The notes: generated by a model from the letters alone, not told the origin. Numbered from the stretch's first letter, positions 9,034-17,570 are shown. The stretch: DNA of 64,000 nt from Woeseiaceae bacterium (GCA_028280615.1 JANQLK010000055.1:62001-126000); one strand, 5' to 3'. Translations and numbers: made by a program.

Positions 9034-10011
9034 TTAAGCGAAGCGCTCGAGCAGTCCCGGTTCGATGCGCGCGCCCACCTGCTGGATGACAGCCGTCGCG
9101 CAGTGCGTGCCTAAGCGCGCGCTTTTCCGGAGCGGCCAGCCGTTCGCCCAGCCGTACAGGAAGCCGGCGCAGTAGGCGTCGCCGGCTCCGGTCGTGTCGA
9201 CGACCTTGTTGACGACGTCGGCGGGCTGCTCGATGCGCTTGCCGCCATGCACGATGACCGAGCCCTTCTCCGAGCGCGTGATCGCGAACAGCTTGTCGTT
9301 GCCGTCGAGCGCCGCGAGCGTCGAATCGATATCGCCCGTCCCGAACAACGCCGCGACCTCGTCTTCGTCGGCGATGACGATGTCCACCTGTTCCCGGACG
9401 GCGGCGAGAAACGCGTCGCGGTGACGCTCGACGCAGAGCGCATCGGACAGGGACAGCGCCACGGCCGAGCCGTTCTGCTTTGCCAGCGCCATGGCCCTGG
9501 CCGCGAGCGCCGGACCTTCGGCGATGTCGTACACGTAGCCTTCGATCAGGATTGCTTTCGGCGCGCCGAAGGTTTCCTCCGTGACATCCGCAACGGCGAG
9601 TTCCGTACAGGACCCCAGGTAGGTCTGCATCGTGCGCTGGCCGTCGGCCGTGATCAGGATGTGGCTACGCGCGGTCGGCGCACCCTCGCGGGCCGGTTCG
9701 AGCCGGATGTCGACGCCCAGGGAGCGCATGTCGTGATTGAAGATCTCGCCCAGCTGGTCGTCCCGGACGTGACCGATGTAGGCCGCATCGCCGCCCAGGT
9801 TGGCGAATCCGGCCACCGTATTGGCAACCGAGCCGCCGGACATCTCGGTCGCCGGGCCCATCTTCGCGTAGATCGCGCGCGCGCGGGCCTCGTCGATGAG
9901 CGTCATCGAGCCGGGTGCCGCGCCGATTTCTGCGAGGAAGCCGTCGTCGACGTGGGCAAGGATGTCGACGATGGCGTTGCTGATGCCGAGTAACTGGGTC
10001 GTGTGGGTCAT
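9034..10011 (-). CDS. PfkB-family sugar/nucleoside kinase (adenosine kinase type)
   Basis: This 325-residue PfkB/ribokinase-fold kinase has the N-terminal GNAIVDI-like segment (GISNAIVDILA), the GGS-containing motif MSGGSVANTVAGFANLG, and the C-terminal signature DTTGAGDAYCAGF with catalytic base Asp278. Bacterial and eukaryotic adenosine-kinase-like members begin the same way, so phosphorylation of adenosine or a similar nucleoside is plausible; ribose or another sugar is possible. It converges on the deo cluster, which supports nucleoside salvage. The start at 10011 was preferred to an upstream ATG at 10134, which would lie in the promoter region of the divergent gene. Confidence 0.88.
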   Translation of the reverse strand: MTHTTQLLGISNAIVDILAHVDDGFLAEIGAAPGSMTLIDEARARAIYAKMGPATEMSGGSVANTVAGFANLGGDAAYIGHVRDDQLGEIFNHDMRSLGVDIRLEPAREGAPTARSHILITADGQRTMQTYLGSCTELAVADVTEETFGAPKAILIEGYVYDIAEGPALAARAMALAKQNGSAVALSLSDALCVERHRDAFLAAVREQVDIVIADEDEVAALFGTGDIDSTLAALDGNDKLFAITRSEKGSVIVHGGKRIEQPADVVNKVVDTTGAGDAYCAGFLYGWANGWPLRKSARLGTHCATAVIQQVGARIEPGLLERFA

Positions 10012-10126
10012 GAGATCTTCGTGCCGTGGGTGCAAAACGGCGCCCAGCCTACCATCGGCGCCGCCTGCACACGATCCCGGATTGCGATAGTCTTGCCGGG
10101 CAGCAGGATTCGGGGACACAAGCAGC

Positions 10127-10774
10127 ATGCGCAAATCGGGCGGACTCCTGATCCCGCTGACGATTATCGTGACCTACTACGCCGCCCTCGTCGCGGGCGT
10201 CACCGTGCTCGTGAACTTCTTCCCGGGTCTCGAAGCGTATCTTCCGGTCGGCGGCGTCGACGACCTCGCGGCATCCAACACGGACTCGTTCGAGCCGATC
10301 TACACGAGCGTCGAGCGCACGATACTGTCCCCGACCGGGCCAATGCGGCTCGCATTCTCCTGCGTGGGCGCCGTCCTCCTGACGATCCCGGTGTCGTGGG
10401 TCTACTTCCTGACCAGCCGTGAACGGCGCATCGACCAGTCGTTCCTGCAAACCATCATGATCCTGCCGATCGTCGTTACGGGAATCTCCATGATCGTCCT
10501 GAACAGCCTCGCGCTCGCGTTCAGCCTGGCCGGCGTCGTCGCCGCGGTCCGATTCCGCTTCTCGCTGGCCCAGCCGTCGGACGCCATGTACATCTTCGTG
10601 GCCATCGCGATCGGGCTCGGTTCCGGCATCGGCGCGCTCGGCGTCGCGCTCGTGATTTCACTGGCCTTCGTGCTGGCGACGTTGTTTATCTGGCGACTCG
10701 AGTACGGCAAGACGCTGTCGGGACCGTTCCTGACGATGCTGACGCGCCGCGATGCGGGCGAGGACGAGTACTAG
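10127..10774 (+). CDS. DUF4956-type integral membrane protein
   Basis: The 215-residue protein has about five hydrophobic segments: one near residues 8-28, a second around 70-95, then a dense group from 105 to 190. The segment AAVRFRFSLAQPSDAMYIFVAIAIGLGSG matches the core signature of DUF4956 proteins. The biochemical role of that family is not known to me. In other bacteria DUF4956 genes often neighbour VTC-domain (polyphosphate polymerase) and CotH genes. Here a CotH-like gene is two genes away, but no VTC gene is in the window. Confidence 0.8.
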   Translation: MRKSGGLLIPLTIIVTYYAALVAGVTVLVNFFPGLEAYLPVGGVDDLAASNTDSFEPIYTSVERTILSPTGPMRLAFSCVGAVLLTIPVSWVYFLTSRERRIDQSFLQTIMILPIVVTGISMIVLNSLALAFSLAGVVAAVRFRFSLAQPSDAMYIFVAIAIGLGSGIGALGVALVISLAFVLATLFIWRLEYGKTLSGPFLTMLTRRDAGEDEY

Positions 10775-10805
10775 CAGTCTGTCTCGACCAGGCGCTGTCA
10801 ACACC

Positions 10806-11792
10806 ATGAACGAATCGGCCGCCGAGCAGAAGTTGAGCGTATTGCTCGTGCATGGACGCGGCTTCAAGCCGGCGGCCGTCGAGTTCGCGCGGCTGTCGTT
10901 CGCGGCCCTGCGAGCCGGTATCGACCGCGACTACCCGGGCCGCGTTGGCCAGTTCGACGGCGTCGAACTGGATCTCGCGTACTACGGCGATCTGACCAAC
11001 GAGTACCTTTCGAAGCACGGCCGGCGCTATGACGAGGCGCTCGACATCGCGGACCGCGAAAAGGCGTTGAACGCGCTACGCGAGATACGCCCGCGCAAGC
11101 GCTTCGGCATTCGCCAATACGACCGGCTCAAGGGCAAGAGCGCACTTGGCGAGGCCATTGCCGACATCACGATGCCGATGTGCGCGCGCCTGGGCCTCAC
11201 CGTGCCGATGGTGTCGCTCGTATCGAAGGATTTCGCCTATTACCTGAAGGAGCCGGACGCCTATGCCGCGCGCGTGCGTGAGCGCGTGCGGGCGCGCGTC
11301 GTCGAGATCCTGAAGCGCGGCGGCAGGCTCATGTTGATTACGCACGGCACGGGCTCGGCCGTAGCATGGGACGTACTCTGGAGCCTGTCTCACGAGCGCG
11401 CGGAAGCCTACGGCCTGGGCGACCACAAGGTCGACACCTGGGTGACGCTTGGTGCACCGCTCGGCGACGTGGGGATTCAGCGCCGACTGCGCGGCCGACG
11501 TGCTCCTCAGGGGGAGCGCTACCTGTCCAACGTAGTCTCATGGGTCAATCTGTCGGCTGAGGACGATTACACCTGCCACGACAAGACGCTGGCGGACGAC
11601 TTCAAGAAGATGGTCCGGGATCGCTACGTCAGCAGCGTCGTCGACTACAAAATCTACAACCACGCCATCCGTTTCGGCCGCTCGAATCCGCACAGTTCGA
11701 TCGGCTACTACATCCATCCGAGGCTCGCGAAGATCATCGTCGACTGGCTGCCGCACGACAGCGACGAAGTCGGGGATGGGCCCGCCGCCTGA
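10806..11792 (+). CDS. Alpha/beta-hydrolase-fold protein without the serine nucleophile
   Basis: The 328-residue product begins with LSVLLVHGRGF, the usual HG oxyanion strand of a lipase-like hydrolase. Where a nucleophile elbow (GHSxG) is expected it reads LITHGTGSAVAWDVLWSL, so the Ser is Gly181. TLGAPLG and a RRLRGR segment follow. A relative at the right end of this window has AHSMGS in the same place plus TMGSPLG and RRLRGR. The protein is therefore either inactive or uses another residue (Thr182 and Ser184 are near). It follows the DUF4956 gene by about 30 bases and is probably co-transcribed with it. The start at 10806 (MNESAAE) is preferred over an upstream alternative at 10752 that overlaps the previous gene. 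Confidence 0.75.
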   Translation: MNESAAEQKLSVLLVHGRGFKPAAVEFARLSFAALRAGIDRDYPGRVGQFDGVELDLAYYGDLTNEYLSKHGRRYDEALDIADREKALNALREIRPRKRFGIRQYDRLKGKSALGEAIADITMPMCARLGLTVPMVSLVSKDFAYYLKEPDAYAARVRERVRARVVEILKRGGRLMLITHGTGSAVAWDVLWSLSHERAEAYGLGDHKVDTWVTLGAPLGDVGIQRRLRGRRAPQGERYLSNVVSWVNLSAEDDYTCHDKTLADDFKKMVRDRYVSSVVDYKIYNHAIRFGRSNPHSSIGYYIHPRLAKIIVDWLPHDSDEVGDGPAA

Positions 11793-11814
11793 GAAACCGC
11801 GACCGGCTGATGCG

Positions 11815-12858
11815 TCACGGAGCCGCGCAGGTCCGGCGAAATTCCCGGTCGATTGCCCTGGGGTTGTCCAGCGTTTTGTAGAAGTGGTTCAGGAATCGCG
11901 TCATTCCGTTGCGCGATCCGGACGTCAGTTCGATTTCGTCGTCAATCAGCGCGTACAGCGCTTCCCGGCGCGCCACGAACAGCGCGAGCGTCTCATCGAG
12001 CGCCGCCGCATGACTGCAGCGGCCGCGGTACAGCCGGTCGCGGTTCGAGCGCAGGCCCAGTCTCGGGTTCGGCGACGCATACGATGCATCGACGAGGCCG
12101 CTCATGTCGAAGTCGTACGGGACTGCCATCGCTGCGCTGCCGTCCTTGAACAGGTTCGTGTTGTGGCAGCAGTTCTCGCCATCCGCACCGCGAATCATCG
12201 AGTAGTCGGTGTTGCCGGCGAAGTATTGGAAGACCGCAACCAGGCTTGCATAGCGGGGATCGAGCTCGGCGACGTCGACGCTTTCGGTGTCGAACACCGA
12301 CCATCCCGTGCGGGCGCCGAAGCGCTTTCTGCTTTCGATCAGGAAGCCGAAGCGCGTGTTCTCTCTCCCGTCATCGTCGGTGTCGACGTAGGTAATGGTC
12401 AGCGGCCGAACGCGGTAGCTCTGGTCGGTCAAGCGGTTGAACATGCGGTAAACGAGGTACTCGCGAATGGCCGCCTGCTCGAACCGTGTCGCGTTGCGGC
12501 AATGCGTGACGAGCTTCAGACGGTTTTGCCGGCGGAACAGCGTGCCGCCGACCTCGCCCTTGTCGAAGTCGAGGCGAACGGGCGCGAACGGGCAAATTCG
12601 CTCCTGGCGCCGGTAGTTGCCGCGGGTCCGGATCTCGACCTCGAGGACAATCTCCCGGCCCGTGTCATCGATGTACGAAAGCGTACCGTCGAGTTCCTCC
12701 TTGTCCGGCCGTTCGCGCATCAACGTGGTGATCGGCGCCTCGATTCGCACGTGCAGGCGCTCATCGCTCTGGAACAGCGGGTCGGCGTCCGCGGCGGCGC
12801 GCGGCAGTACGGCGAACGCAGCCAGCGCGAGACTTGCAGCCGTATAGCTTAGGTTCAT
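11815..12858 (-). CDS. Exported CotH-like (kinase-fold) protein
   Basis: The 347-residue protein begins with a signal peptide (MNLSYTAASLALAAFAVLP). Its motifs resemble CotH/HipA-type atypical kinase folds: EIRTRGNYRR (about residues 75-84), FAPVRLDF, AVFQYFAGNTD (about 208-218), CHNTNLF (231-237) and VPYDFDMSG (247-254). In that fold, the GNTD/HN segment corresponds to the catalytic loop and DFD to the metal-binding triplet. CotH phosphorylates spore-coat proteins in Bacillus; the target here is unknown. It is divergent from the phosphatase/kinase-like fusion gene with 106 bases between starts. The start at 12858 is chosen because it gives the signal peptide; an upstream ATG at 12987 overlaps the divergent gene. 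The call is by motif only. Confidence 0.6.
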   Translation of the reverse strand: MNLSYTAASLALAAFAVLPRAAADADPLFQSDERLHVRIEAPITTLMRERPDKEELDGTLSYIDDTGREIVLEVEIRTRGNYRRQERICPFAPVRLDFDKGEVGGTLFRRQNRLKLVTHCRNATRFEQAAIREYLVYRMFNRLTDQSYRVRPLTITYVDTDDDGRENTRFGFLIESRKRFGARTGWSVFDTESVDVAELDPRYASLVAVFQYFAGNTDYSMIRGADGENCCHNTNLFKDGSAAMAVPYDFDMSGLVDASYASPNPRLGLRSNRDRLYRGRCSHAAALDETLALFVARREALYALIDDEIELTSGSRNGMTRFLNHFYKTLDNPRAIDREFRRTCAAP

Positions 12859-12903
12859 ATGTTTGAGCTTACACTCGGGGAAGGAGCTGTGCCGGCGCCC
12901 GCG

Positions 12904-12932
12904 TTGCCGACAGCCGGGCGTCTCCCTACACT
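12904..12932 (+). promoter_or_regulatory. Possible sigma-70 promoter for the phosphatase/kinase-like fusion gene
   Basis: TTGCCG (12904-12909) and TACACT (12927-12932) are separated by exactly 17 bases and lie 33 bases upstream of the start codon. Each box matches four of six consensus bases. Confidence 0.4.
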
Positions 12933-12964
12933 GGGCACGACGTCGACGGGGATCAGTGGACCGC

Positions 12965-14809
12965 ATGCAGACGATTCGACATTTCATCGCAGGACTGGTC
13001 CTGCTGGCACCGGCGTTCGCGTGGGTCTCATCGTCGACGGCGGCCGCTCCGACCGACGACGCGGAGTGGTACTACACGGGCGCTGAGCGGGTGTACGCCA
13101 TTGCCGATATACACGGTGCCTACGACGCGATGGTGACGACGCTGACCAACGCCGGCGTGATCGATGCCGATGGCGCCTGGGCCGCCGGCACGAGTCACCT
13201 CGTCATTTGCGGCGACATACTCGATCGCGGTCCCGACTCCCGCCCGGCCATGGATCTGTTGATGCGGCTCGAGGACGAGGCGCTCGCGGCGGGCGGCCGC
13301 GTGCATGTCCTGTTGGGAAATCACGAGGCGATGAACCTGGTCGGTGACCTCAGATATGTCTCGCGGCAGGAGTACGCCGCCTTCGCGGGCGAGGAATCGG
13401 CACAAGAGCGCGATCGCTGGTTTGCCGCGTGGGCCGCGCGTGGCGACGGCAGCGACGTGTCGCCGGCCGACTTGAGGACGAGGTTTGACGATCGCTTCCC
13501 GCCAGGGTTTTTCGCGCACCGTCGCGCTTTCGCGGCGGACGGCCACTACGGCGCCTGGCTGCTCGACAAGCCGCTCGTCGTCGTCGTCAACCGGACCGCG
13601 TTCGTGCATGGCGGCCTGTCTCCCGTGATTGGCGAGATTGGCCTCGCGGGTGTGAACCGCGCGTTGGGCAATGATCTCGATCGCTATGTCGAACACTACG
13701 AGACACTGGTCGACGAAGGCCTGCTGTTGCCGACCGACAGTTTCTACACCCACACGGAGCGTCTCGACGGCTTCATGGCGGGTCCGAACACGAGCCCGGC
13801 GACCGTGAACTCGGTCAACCGCCTCATTGAGCTTGCCGATTCCGATGTCCACAGTCCCGACGGCCCGATGTGGTACCGCGGCAACGCCCACTGCGCGAGG
13901 CTGATCGAATACGACCGGCTCGCGGCAACGCTCGAGGCGATCGGCGCGGACCGCGTGGTCATCGGCCATACCCCCACGCCCGGCCGTCGCGTACTCGAGC
14001 GCTTCGACGGTCAGATCATCGAGATCGACACCGGCATGCTCAACGCCTACTACAAGGGCCGTGGACATGCGCTGCTACTCGAGGGCGAGACCGTCCGCGT
14101 CGTTCCCGAGATCGCCGGTGCCCAGGCCGAACCAGCGCCTATGCCGCGCCGCGTCGGTGCGCGCCCGGGTGCTGCGCTGACTGCTGACGAACTGGAGGTG
14201 CTGCTTGCCGCGGGCGAGATTGCCGCGTCACGCGACGACGCGGCCGGCCGCAGGATCGTCACACTGACCGACGGCATGCGGACGGTCGATGCGCTGTTCG
14301 AAAAGCGTCCGTCGAAGGCCTTCTATCCCGGCGCCGCGGCATATCGCCTGGACCGCCTGCTGTCGCTGGACATGGTACCCGTCTCCATCGTGCGCAGCGT
14401 GGACGGTGACGATGGTGTGCTGACGTTCCTGCCCGGGCGATGGGTGGACGAGCAGGCCCGCGGCGAGACCGGCCGCGGCGCTTCGGCAAGCTGCAATCTC
14501 AACGACCAGTGGGCTGCGATGTACCTGTTCGATGCGCTGATCCACAACACGGGCCGCAGTCTCGATCGCATGCTGTACAGCACCGATATCTGGCAGCTCG
14601 TCCTCGTCGATCACTCCGACGCGTTCGGTACTGCGAGGCGGCGGCCCCGGCACCTCGCCAATGTGCCGCTGGACATCAACCCGTCGTGGCGCAGGGCGCT
14701 CGAAGCCCTCGACGACACCACGCTCGAACGGGAACTCGGCGACGTGCTCGACAAACGCCGCCGCGGCGCCTTGCTTGCACGCCGGGACTTGCTGCTCTCA
14801 GGTCGCTAG
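12965..14809 (+). CDS. Exported metallophosphatase fused to a degenerate PI3K/FAM20-like kinase-fold domain
   Basis: The 614-residue protein has a signal peptide (residues 1-28) and then a complete PPP-type calcineurin-like phosphatase: DIH (48-50), GDILDRG (83-89), GNHE (118-121), HGG (215-217), GHT (334-336). This arrangement matches the Shewanella-like (Shelph) phosphatases. After a Pro-rich linker near residue 390 comes a second domain. It contains AAYRLDRLLSLDMVP, LFDALIHNTGRSLDRMLYS and LVLVDHSDAFG (about 457-555), the skeleton of bacterial PI3K/FAM20-like kinase-fold proteins. In that loop the expected DR is GR (Gly530) and the metal Asn is Arg535, while Asp549 remains, so catalysis is doubtful. 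The phosphatase part looks active. It is divergent from the CotH-like gene. Start chosen for the signal peptide. Confidence 0.82.
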   Translation: MQTIRHFIAGLVLLAPAFAWVSSSTAAAPTDDAEWYYTGAERVYAIADIHGAYDAMVTTLTNAGVIDADGAWAAGTSHLVICGDILDRGPDSRPAMDLLMRLEDEALAAGGRVHVLLGNHEAMNLVGDLRYVSRQEYAAFAGEESAQERDRWFAAWAARGDGSDVSPADLRTRFDDRFPPGFFAHRRAFAADGHYGAWLLDKPLVVVVNRTAFVHGGLSPVIGEIGLAGVNRALGNDLDRYVEHYETLVDEGLLLPTDSFYTHTERLDGFMAGPNTSPATVNSVNRLIELADSDVHSPDGPMWYRGNAHCARLIEYDRLAATLEAIGADRVVIGHTPTPGRRVLERFDGQIIEIDTGMLNAYYKGRGHALLLEGETVRVVPEIAGAQAEPAPMPRRVGARPGAALTADELEVLLAAGEIAASRDDAAGRRIVTLTDGMRTVDALFEKRPSKAFYPGAAAYRLDRLLSLDMVPVSIVRSVDGDDGVLTFLPGRWVDEQARGETGRGASASCNLNDQWAAMYLFDALIHNTGRSLDRMLYSTDIWQLVLVDHSDAFGTARRRPRHLANVPLDINPSWRRALEALDDTTLERELGDVLDKRRRGALLARRDLLLSGR

Positions 14810-14820
14810 CTAGCGCGCCG

Positions 14821-15291
14821 TCAGTCCACGACCGCGATGCACTCGATCTCGACCGCTGCGCCCAGCGCCAGTCCGCTCGAGCCCAACGCGCTGCGCGCCG
14901 GCGCATTCCTGAAATAGGTCCGGTAGACCTCGTTCATCGCACCCCATTCGTCCATGTCGGCGAGGAAGACCGTGCACTTGACGACCTTGTCCATCGACGA
15001 GCCGAATCCTTCGAGCGTGCGCTTGATGTTGTCCATGGTTTGCCGGGTCTGACCCTGTATGCCCCCCTCGGCGAGGTCGCGCGTCCCGGGTACCAGGCCG
15101 AGCTGACCCGACAGGAACATGAGGTTGCCGACCCTGACGGCCGCGGAAAACGGCAGGTTCATGTCCTCGGTGCCCGGTGACTTAAGGTACTCGACCTCGG
15201 TCTTCCTGTGGTCGTCCGCGCGCGTACTGACGGCGACGAAGCCGAGTACGGCGATCATTAGCGCAAGCAGGACGTAGCGACCCTGGTTCAT
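14821..15291 (-). CDS. Membrane-anchored or exported RidA (YjgF/YER057c) family protein
   Basis: The 156-residue protein has a hydrophobic N-terminus (residues 7-22) followed by a RidA domain: SAAVRVGNLMFLSGQLG, GGIQGQTRQTMDNIKRTLEG, VVKCTVFLADMDEWGAMNEVY, and ARSALGSSGLALGAAVEIECIAV. Arg133 matches the substrate-carboxylate Arg of true RidA enzymes, so deamination of an imine or enamine is possible. Cytosolic RidA proteins are about 130 residues, and the extra length here is the export or anchor segment. It lies 46 bases after the GMC oxidoreductase gene on the same strand, which suggests it clears a reactive product made in the periplasm. Confidence 0.88.
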   Translation of the reverse strand: MNQGRYVLLALMIAVLGFVAVSTRADDHRKTEVEYLKSPGTEDMNLPFSAAVRVGNLMFLSGQLGLVPGTRDLAEGGIQGQTRQTMDNIKRTLEGFGSSMDKVVKCTVFLADMDEWGAMNEVYRTYFRNAPARSALGSSGLALGAAVEIECIAVVD

Positions 15292-15337
15292 ATCGATTCT
15301 CCTCGGTGGATTTTCGGGGCCGCCGCAGCGGCCGCAG

Positions 15338-16999
15338 TCATACGTTGCCGGCCGCGGCTGCGGCCTTGATCTTGTCGGCCGCCCGAAATGCGAGCGCCAT
15401 GATGGTTTGTGTCGGTTGCCCGCGGCCCGAGGTGACGAAGCTCGAGCCGTCGCAAATGAACAGATTCTCGACGTCGTGGCTGCGATGATCGCGGTCGACG
15501 ACCGACGTCGCCGGATCGTCTCCCATTCGGGCCGTGCCGAGCAGATGCACGCCGAACTCGCTATGGATCAGCGGGTAGCGCCAGCTCCGCTCCGCGCCCG
15601 CGGCGTCGAGGATCTCCATCGACCGGTCCTGCAGGAAGCTGGCCATGCTGAAGTCGTCCGCATGATCCCGGTAGGTCACCCGAATCGCGGGCCTCCCCTG
15701 CCTGTCGGTGCTTTCCGGGTCGAGGGTGATGTTGTTGCTATCCAGCGGGAGCGACGTCGTGCCGCCGACAATGCTCATCTGCCGGCTGAAGTTGTGCGCC
15801 ATCGTGTCCTTGAATTCCGCACCCCAGCGCGGCGCATCGGGCGGCATGCTCTCGAGCGCGTGCATGATCGGATGCGCGGCGAACAGTGGCCGGACGTCGA
15901 GGCCGCCGCCGCCGTAAAACCCCCGGGACTCGTCATTGTCGTAGAACTCATGGCAAATGCGCGTGACCTGCACGCCCTTGTAGTCGTTGAGCGGTTCCGG
16001 GAAGACGCCGATCGCAAGGCTGTGCATGTTGAACATCAGGTTGCGGCCGACGAAGCCGCTCGAATTCGCGAGACCGTCGGGCGAACGGCTGCTCTCGGAC
16101 AACAGCAGGAGGCGCGGCGTTTCGGCGCCGTTGGCGGCGACAATCACGGCTTTGGCGCGCTGGCCCCGTTCCCTGCCGTCGGCGTCGAGGTACAGGACCT
16201 CGCTCGCGCGGCCCCGGTCATCGGTCTCGATGCGGAACACGGCCGACTCGGGTCGAATCTCGCAGTGTCCACTGGCCTCCGCGAGCGGGATCATCGTGGC
16301 CAGCGTCGACGACTTTGCGTTGATCTCGCAGCCGAACCACATGCAGTAGCCGCAGCTGATGCAGCCGGGCCGGCCGTTGAACGGCCTGGACAGGATCGCG
16401 TGCGGTTCGGGCTGGGTGCTAAACCCGAGTTTCCTGGCGCCGCGCTCGAACAGGACGCCAGACGACTTTATGGGCATGGGCGGCAGCGGATACGGCTTCG
16501 ATCGGAACGAGTCGTTCGGCCCCGGCGCGCCGGACACGCCGATTTCCCACTCGACCCTCGTGTAATAGGGTTCCAGTTCCGCGTAGCTTAAGGGCCAGTC
16601 CGCGAAGTTGGTGCCGCCGATCGGACCGAGCTTGCTGCGCTCGTCGAAGTCGAGCTCGCGCATGCGCCAGAAGTTTCCCGTGAAATGCACGCTCGACCCA
16701 CCGACCGTCTGCGCATACCCGGCCGGCAGTCTCGGTTGCCGGACCGCGACCTGGCTGTCGTCCGCGCGGAAGGTCTGGCCGGTGTGTTTCGTGCCGCCGC
16801 CCGCGAGCTCGTCGTTGACGACGACCGAGTACTCGTCGTGTGTGAAGTCGGCGGCCTTGCGATAGGGCCCCTGCTCGAGCACGACGACGTCGAAGCCTGA
16901 GGTCGACAGCTCCTTGGCCAGCACGCCGCCCGCGGCGCCGGAGCCGACGATGACGAAGTCGACGGCCTCGCGCAGGTCGAAGGCCACGCTATCCGTCAT
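15338..16999 (-). CDS. GMC-family FAD oxidoreductase (gluconate/choline-dehydrogenase-like)
   Basis: The 553-residue flavoprotein opens with the FAD dinucleotide motif VDFVIVGSGAAGGVLAKEL. It continues with GGSSVHFTGNFWRM, the cysteine-rich CISCGYCMWFGCEINAKS, IVAANGAETPRLLL and the C-terminal GRGQPTQTIMALAFRAADKI. These fit the gluconate-2-dehydrogenase large-subunit branch of GMC oxidoreductases. It would oxidise a sugar or alcohol and pass electrons on. The start codon overlaps the end of the upstream Tat-exported subunit gene by 11 bases. No own signal peptide is visible, so export with that partner is likely. No cytochrome c subunit gene is present, so the electron acceptor is unclear. 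Confidence 0.9.
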   Translation of the reverse strand: MTDSVAFDLREAVDFVIVGSGAAGGVLAKELSTSGFDVVVLEQGPYRKAADFTHDEYSVVVNDELAGGGTKHTGQTFRADDSQVAVRQPRLPAGYAQTVGGSSVHFTGNFWRMRELDFDERSKLGPIGGTNFADWPLSYAELEPYYTRVEWEIGVSGAPGPNDSFRSKPYPLPPMPIKSSGVLFERGARKLGFSTQPEPHAILSRPFNGRPGCISCGYCMWFGCEINAKSSTLATMIPLAEASGHCEIRPESAVFRIETDDRGRASEVLYLDADGRERGQRAKAVIVAANGAETPRLLLLSESSRSPDGLANSSGFVGRNLMFNMHSLAIGVFPEPLNDYKGVQVTRICHEFYDNDESRGFYGGGGLDVRPLFAAHPIMHALESMPPDAPRWGAEFKDTMAHNFSRQMSIVGGTTSLPLDSNNITLDPESTDRQGRPAIRVTYRDHADDFSMASFLQDRSMEILDAAGAERSWRYPLIHSEFGVHLLGTARMGDDPATSVVDRDHRSHDVENLFICDGSSFVTSGRGQPTQTIMALAFRAADKIKAAAAAGNV

Positions 17000-17570
17000 C
17001 GCCCGCTCTGCCGTGAACGTCCGCATCGTAGTGGCCGAACGGATACTCCCACGCGCCGCGGTGCCCGTCGAAGCCGACGAGCTGCCACCCGACGTTGTCC
17101 TTGTTGCCGCCGTACGACTGCATTGCAAAGAAACCGAATATCGTCATGTCGCGCATGAGCCCGAAAAACTGGCCGCCTTCGATGCCCGAAAGCGCCGCGT
17201 CCTGATCCGCTTCGCCCAGTTGAGAGACGCGCTGCCCGAGCGAAGCATTGAGCGCTTCGAGTCCAGCGCGCGCGCCGGGCAGCGCGTCCTGCATCTCCTC
17301 GGCGAACGCCCGATCGAAGAAGTAGATGACGCCGGCCTCGTCGGCGCCGGGCGTATCCGTCGTCGGAATGATGCGTGCGGCAATGGCCGCGAAGTCTCTG
17401 GCTTCGTCGCGGCCGAGAACGGCGAATGCCTGTCCGTCGTCGCGGGCCGAGCAGGCGGCCTGGCCGAGCCCGGCGAGCGCCGGCGCGCCGAGGCGAAACA
17501 GCGAACCTGCCGTTACGGCAGCGGCAGATGCCAGAAACCGGCGCCGGTCCGGATTCGTGTCTTGGGTCAT
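16989..17570 (-). CDS. Tat-exported gluconate 2-dehydrogenase subunit 3-like protein
   Basis: The 193-residue protein carries a twin-arginine signal (RRRFLASAAAVTAGSLF, residues 9-25). The downstream segments fit the gluconate 2-dehydrogenase subunit 3 family: IAARIIPTTDTPGADEAGVIYFFDRAF and FGLMRDMTIFGFFAMQSYGGNKDNVGWQLVGFDG. The family's small subunits escort a GMC flavoprotein through the Tat system and anchor it in the periplasm. The gene is first in a three-gene unit and overlaps the flavoprotein gene by 11 bases. Confidence 0.88.
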   Translation of the reverse strand: MTQDTNPDRRRFLASAAAVTAGSLFRLGAPALAGLGQAACSARDDGQAFAVLGRDEARDFAAIAARIIPTTDTPGADEAGVIYFFDRAFAEEMQDALPGARAGLEALNASLGQRVSQLGEADQDAALSGIEGGQFFGLMRDMTIFGFFAMQSYGGNKDNVGWQLVGFDGHRGAWEYPFGHYDADVHGRAGDDG

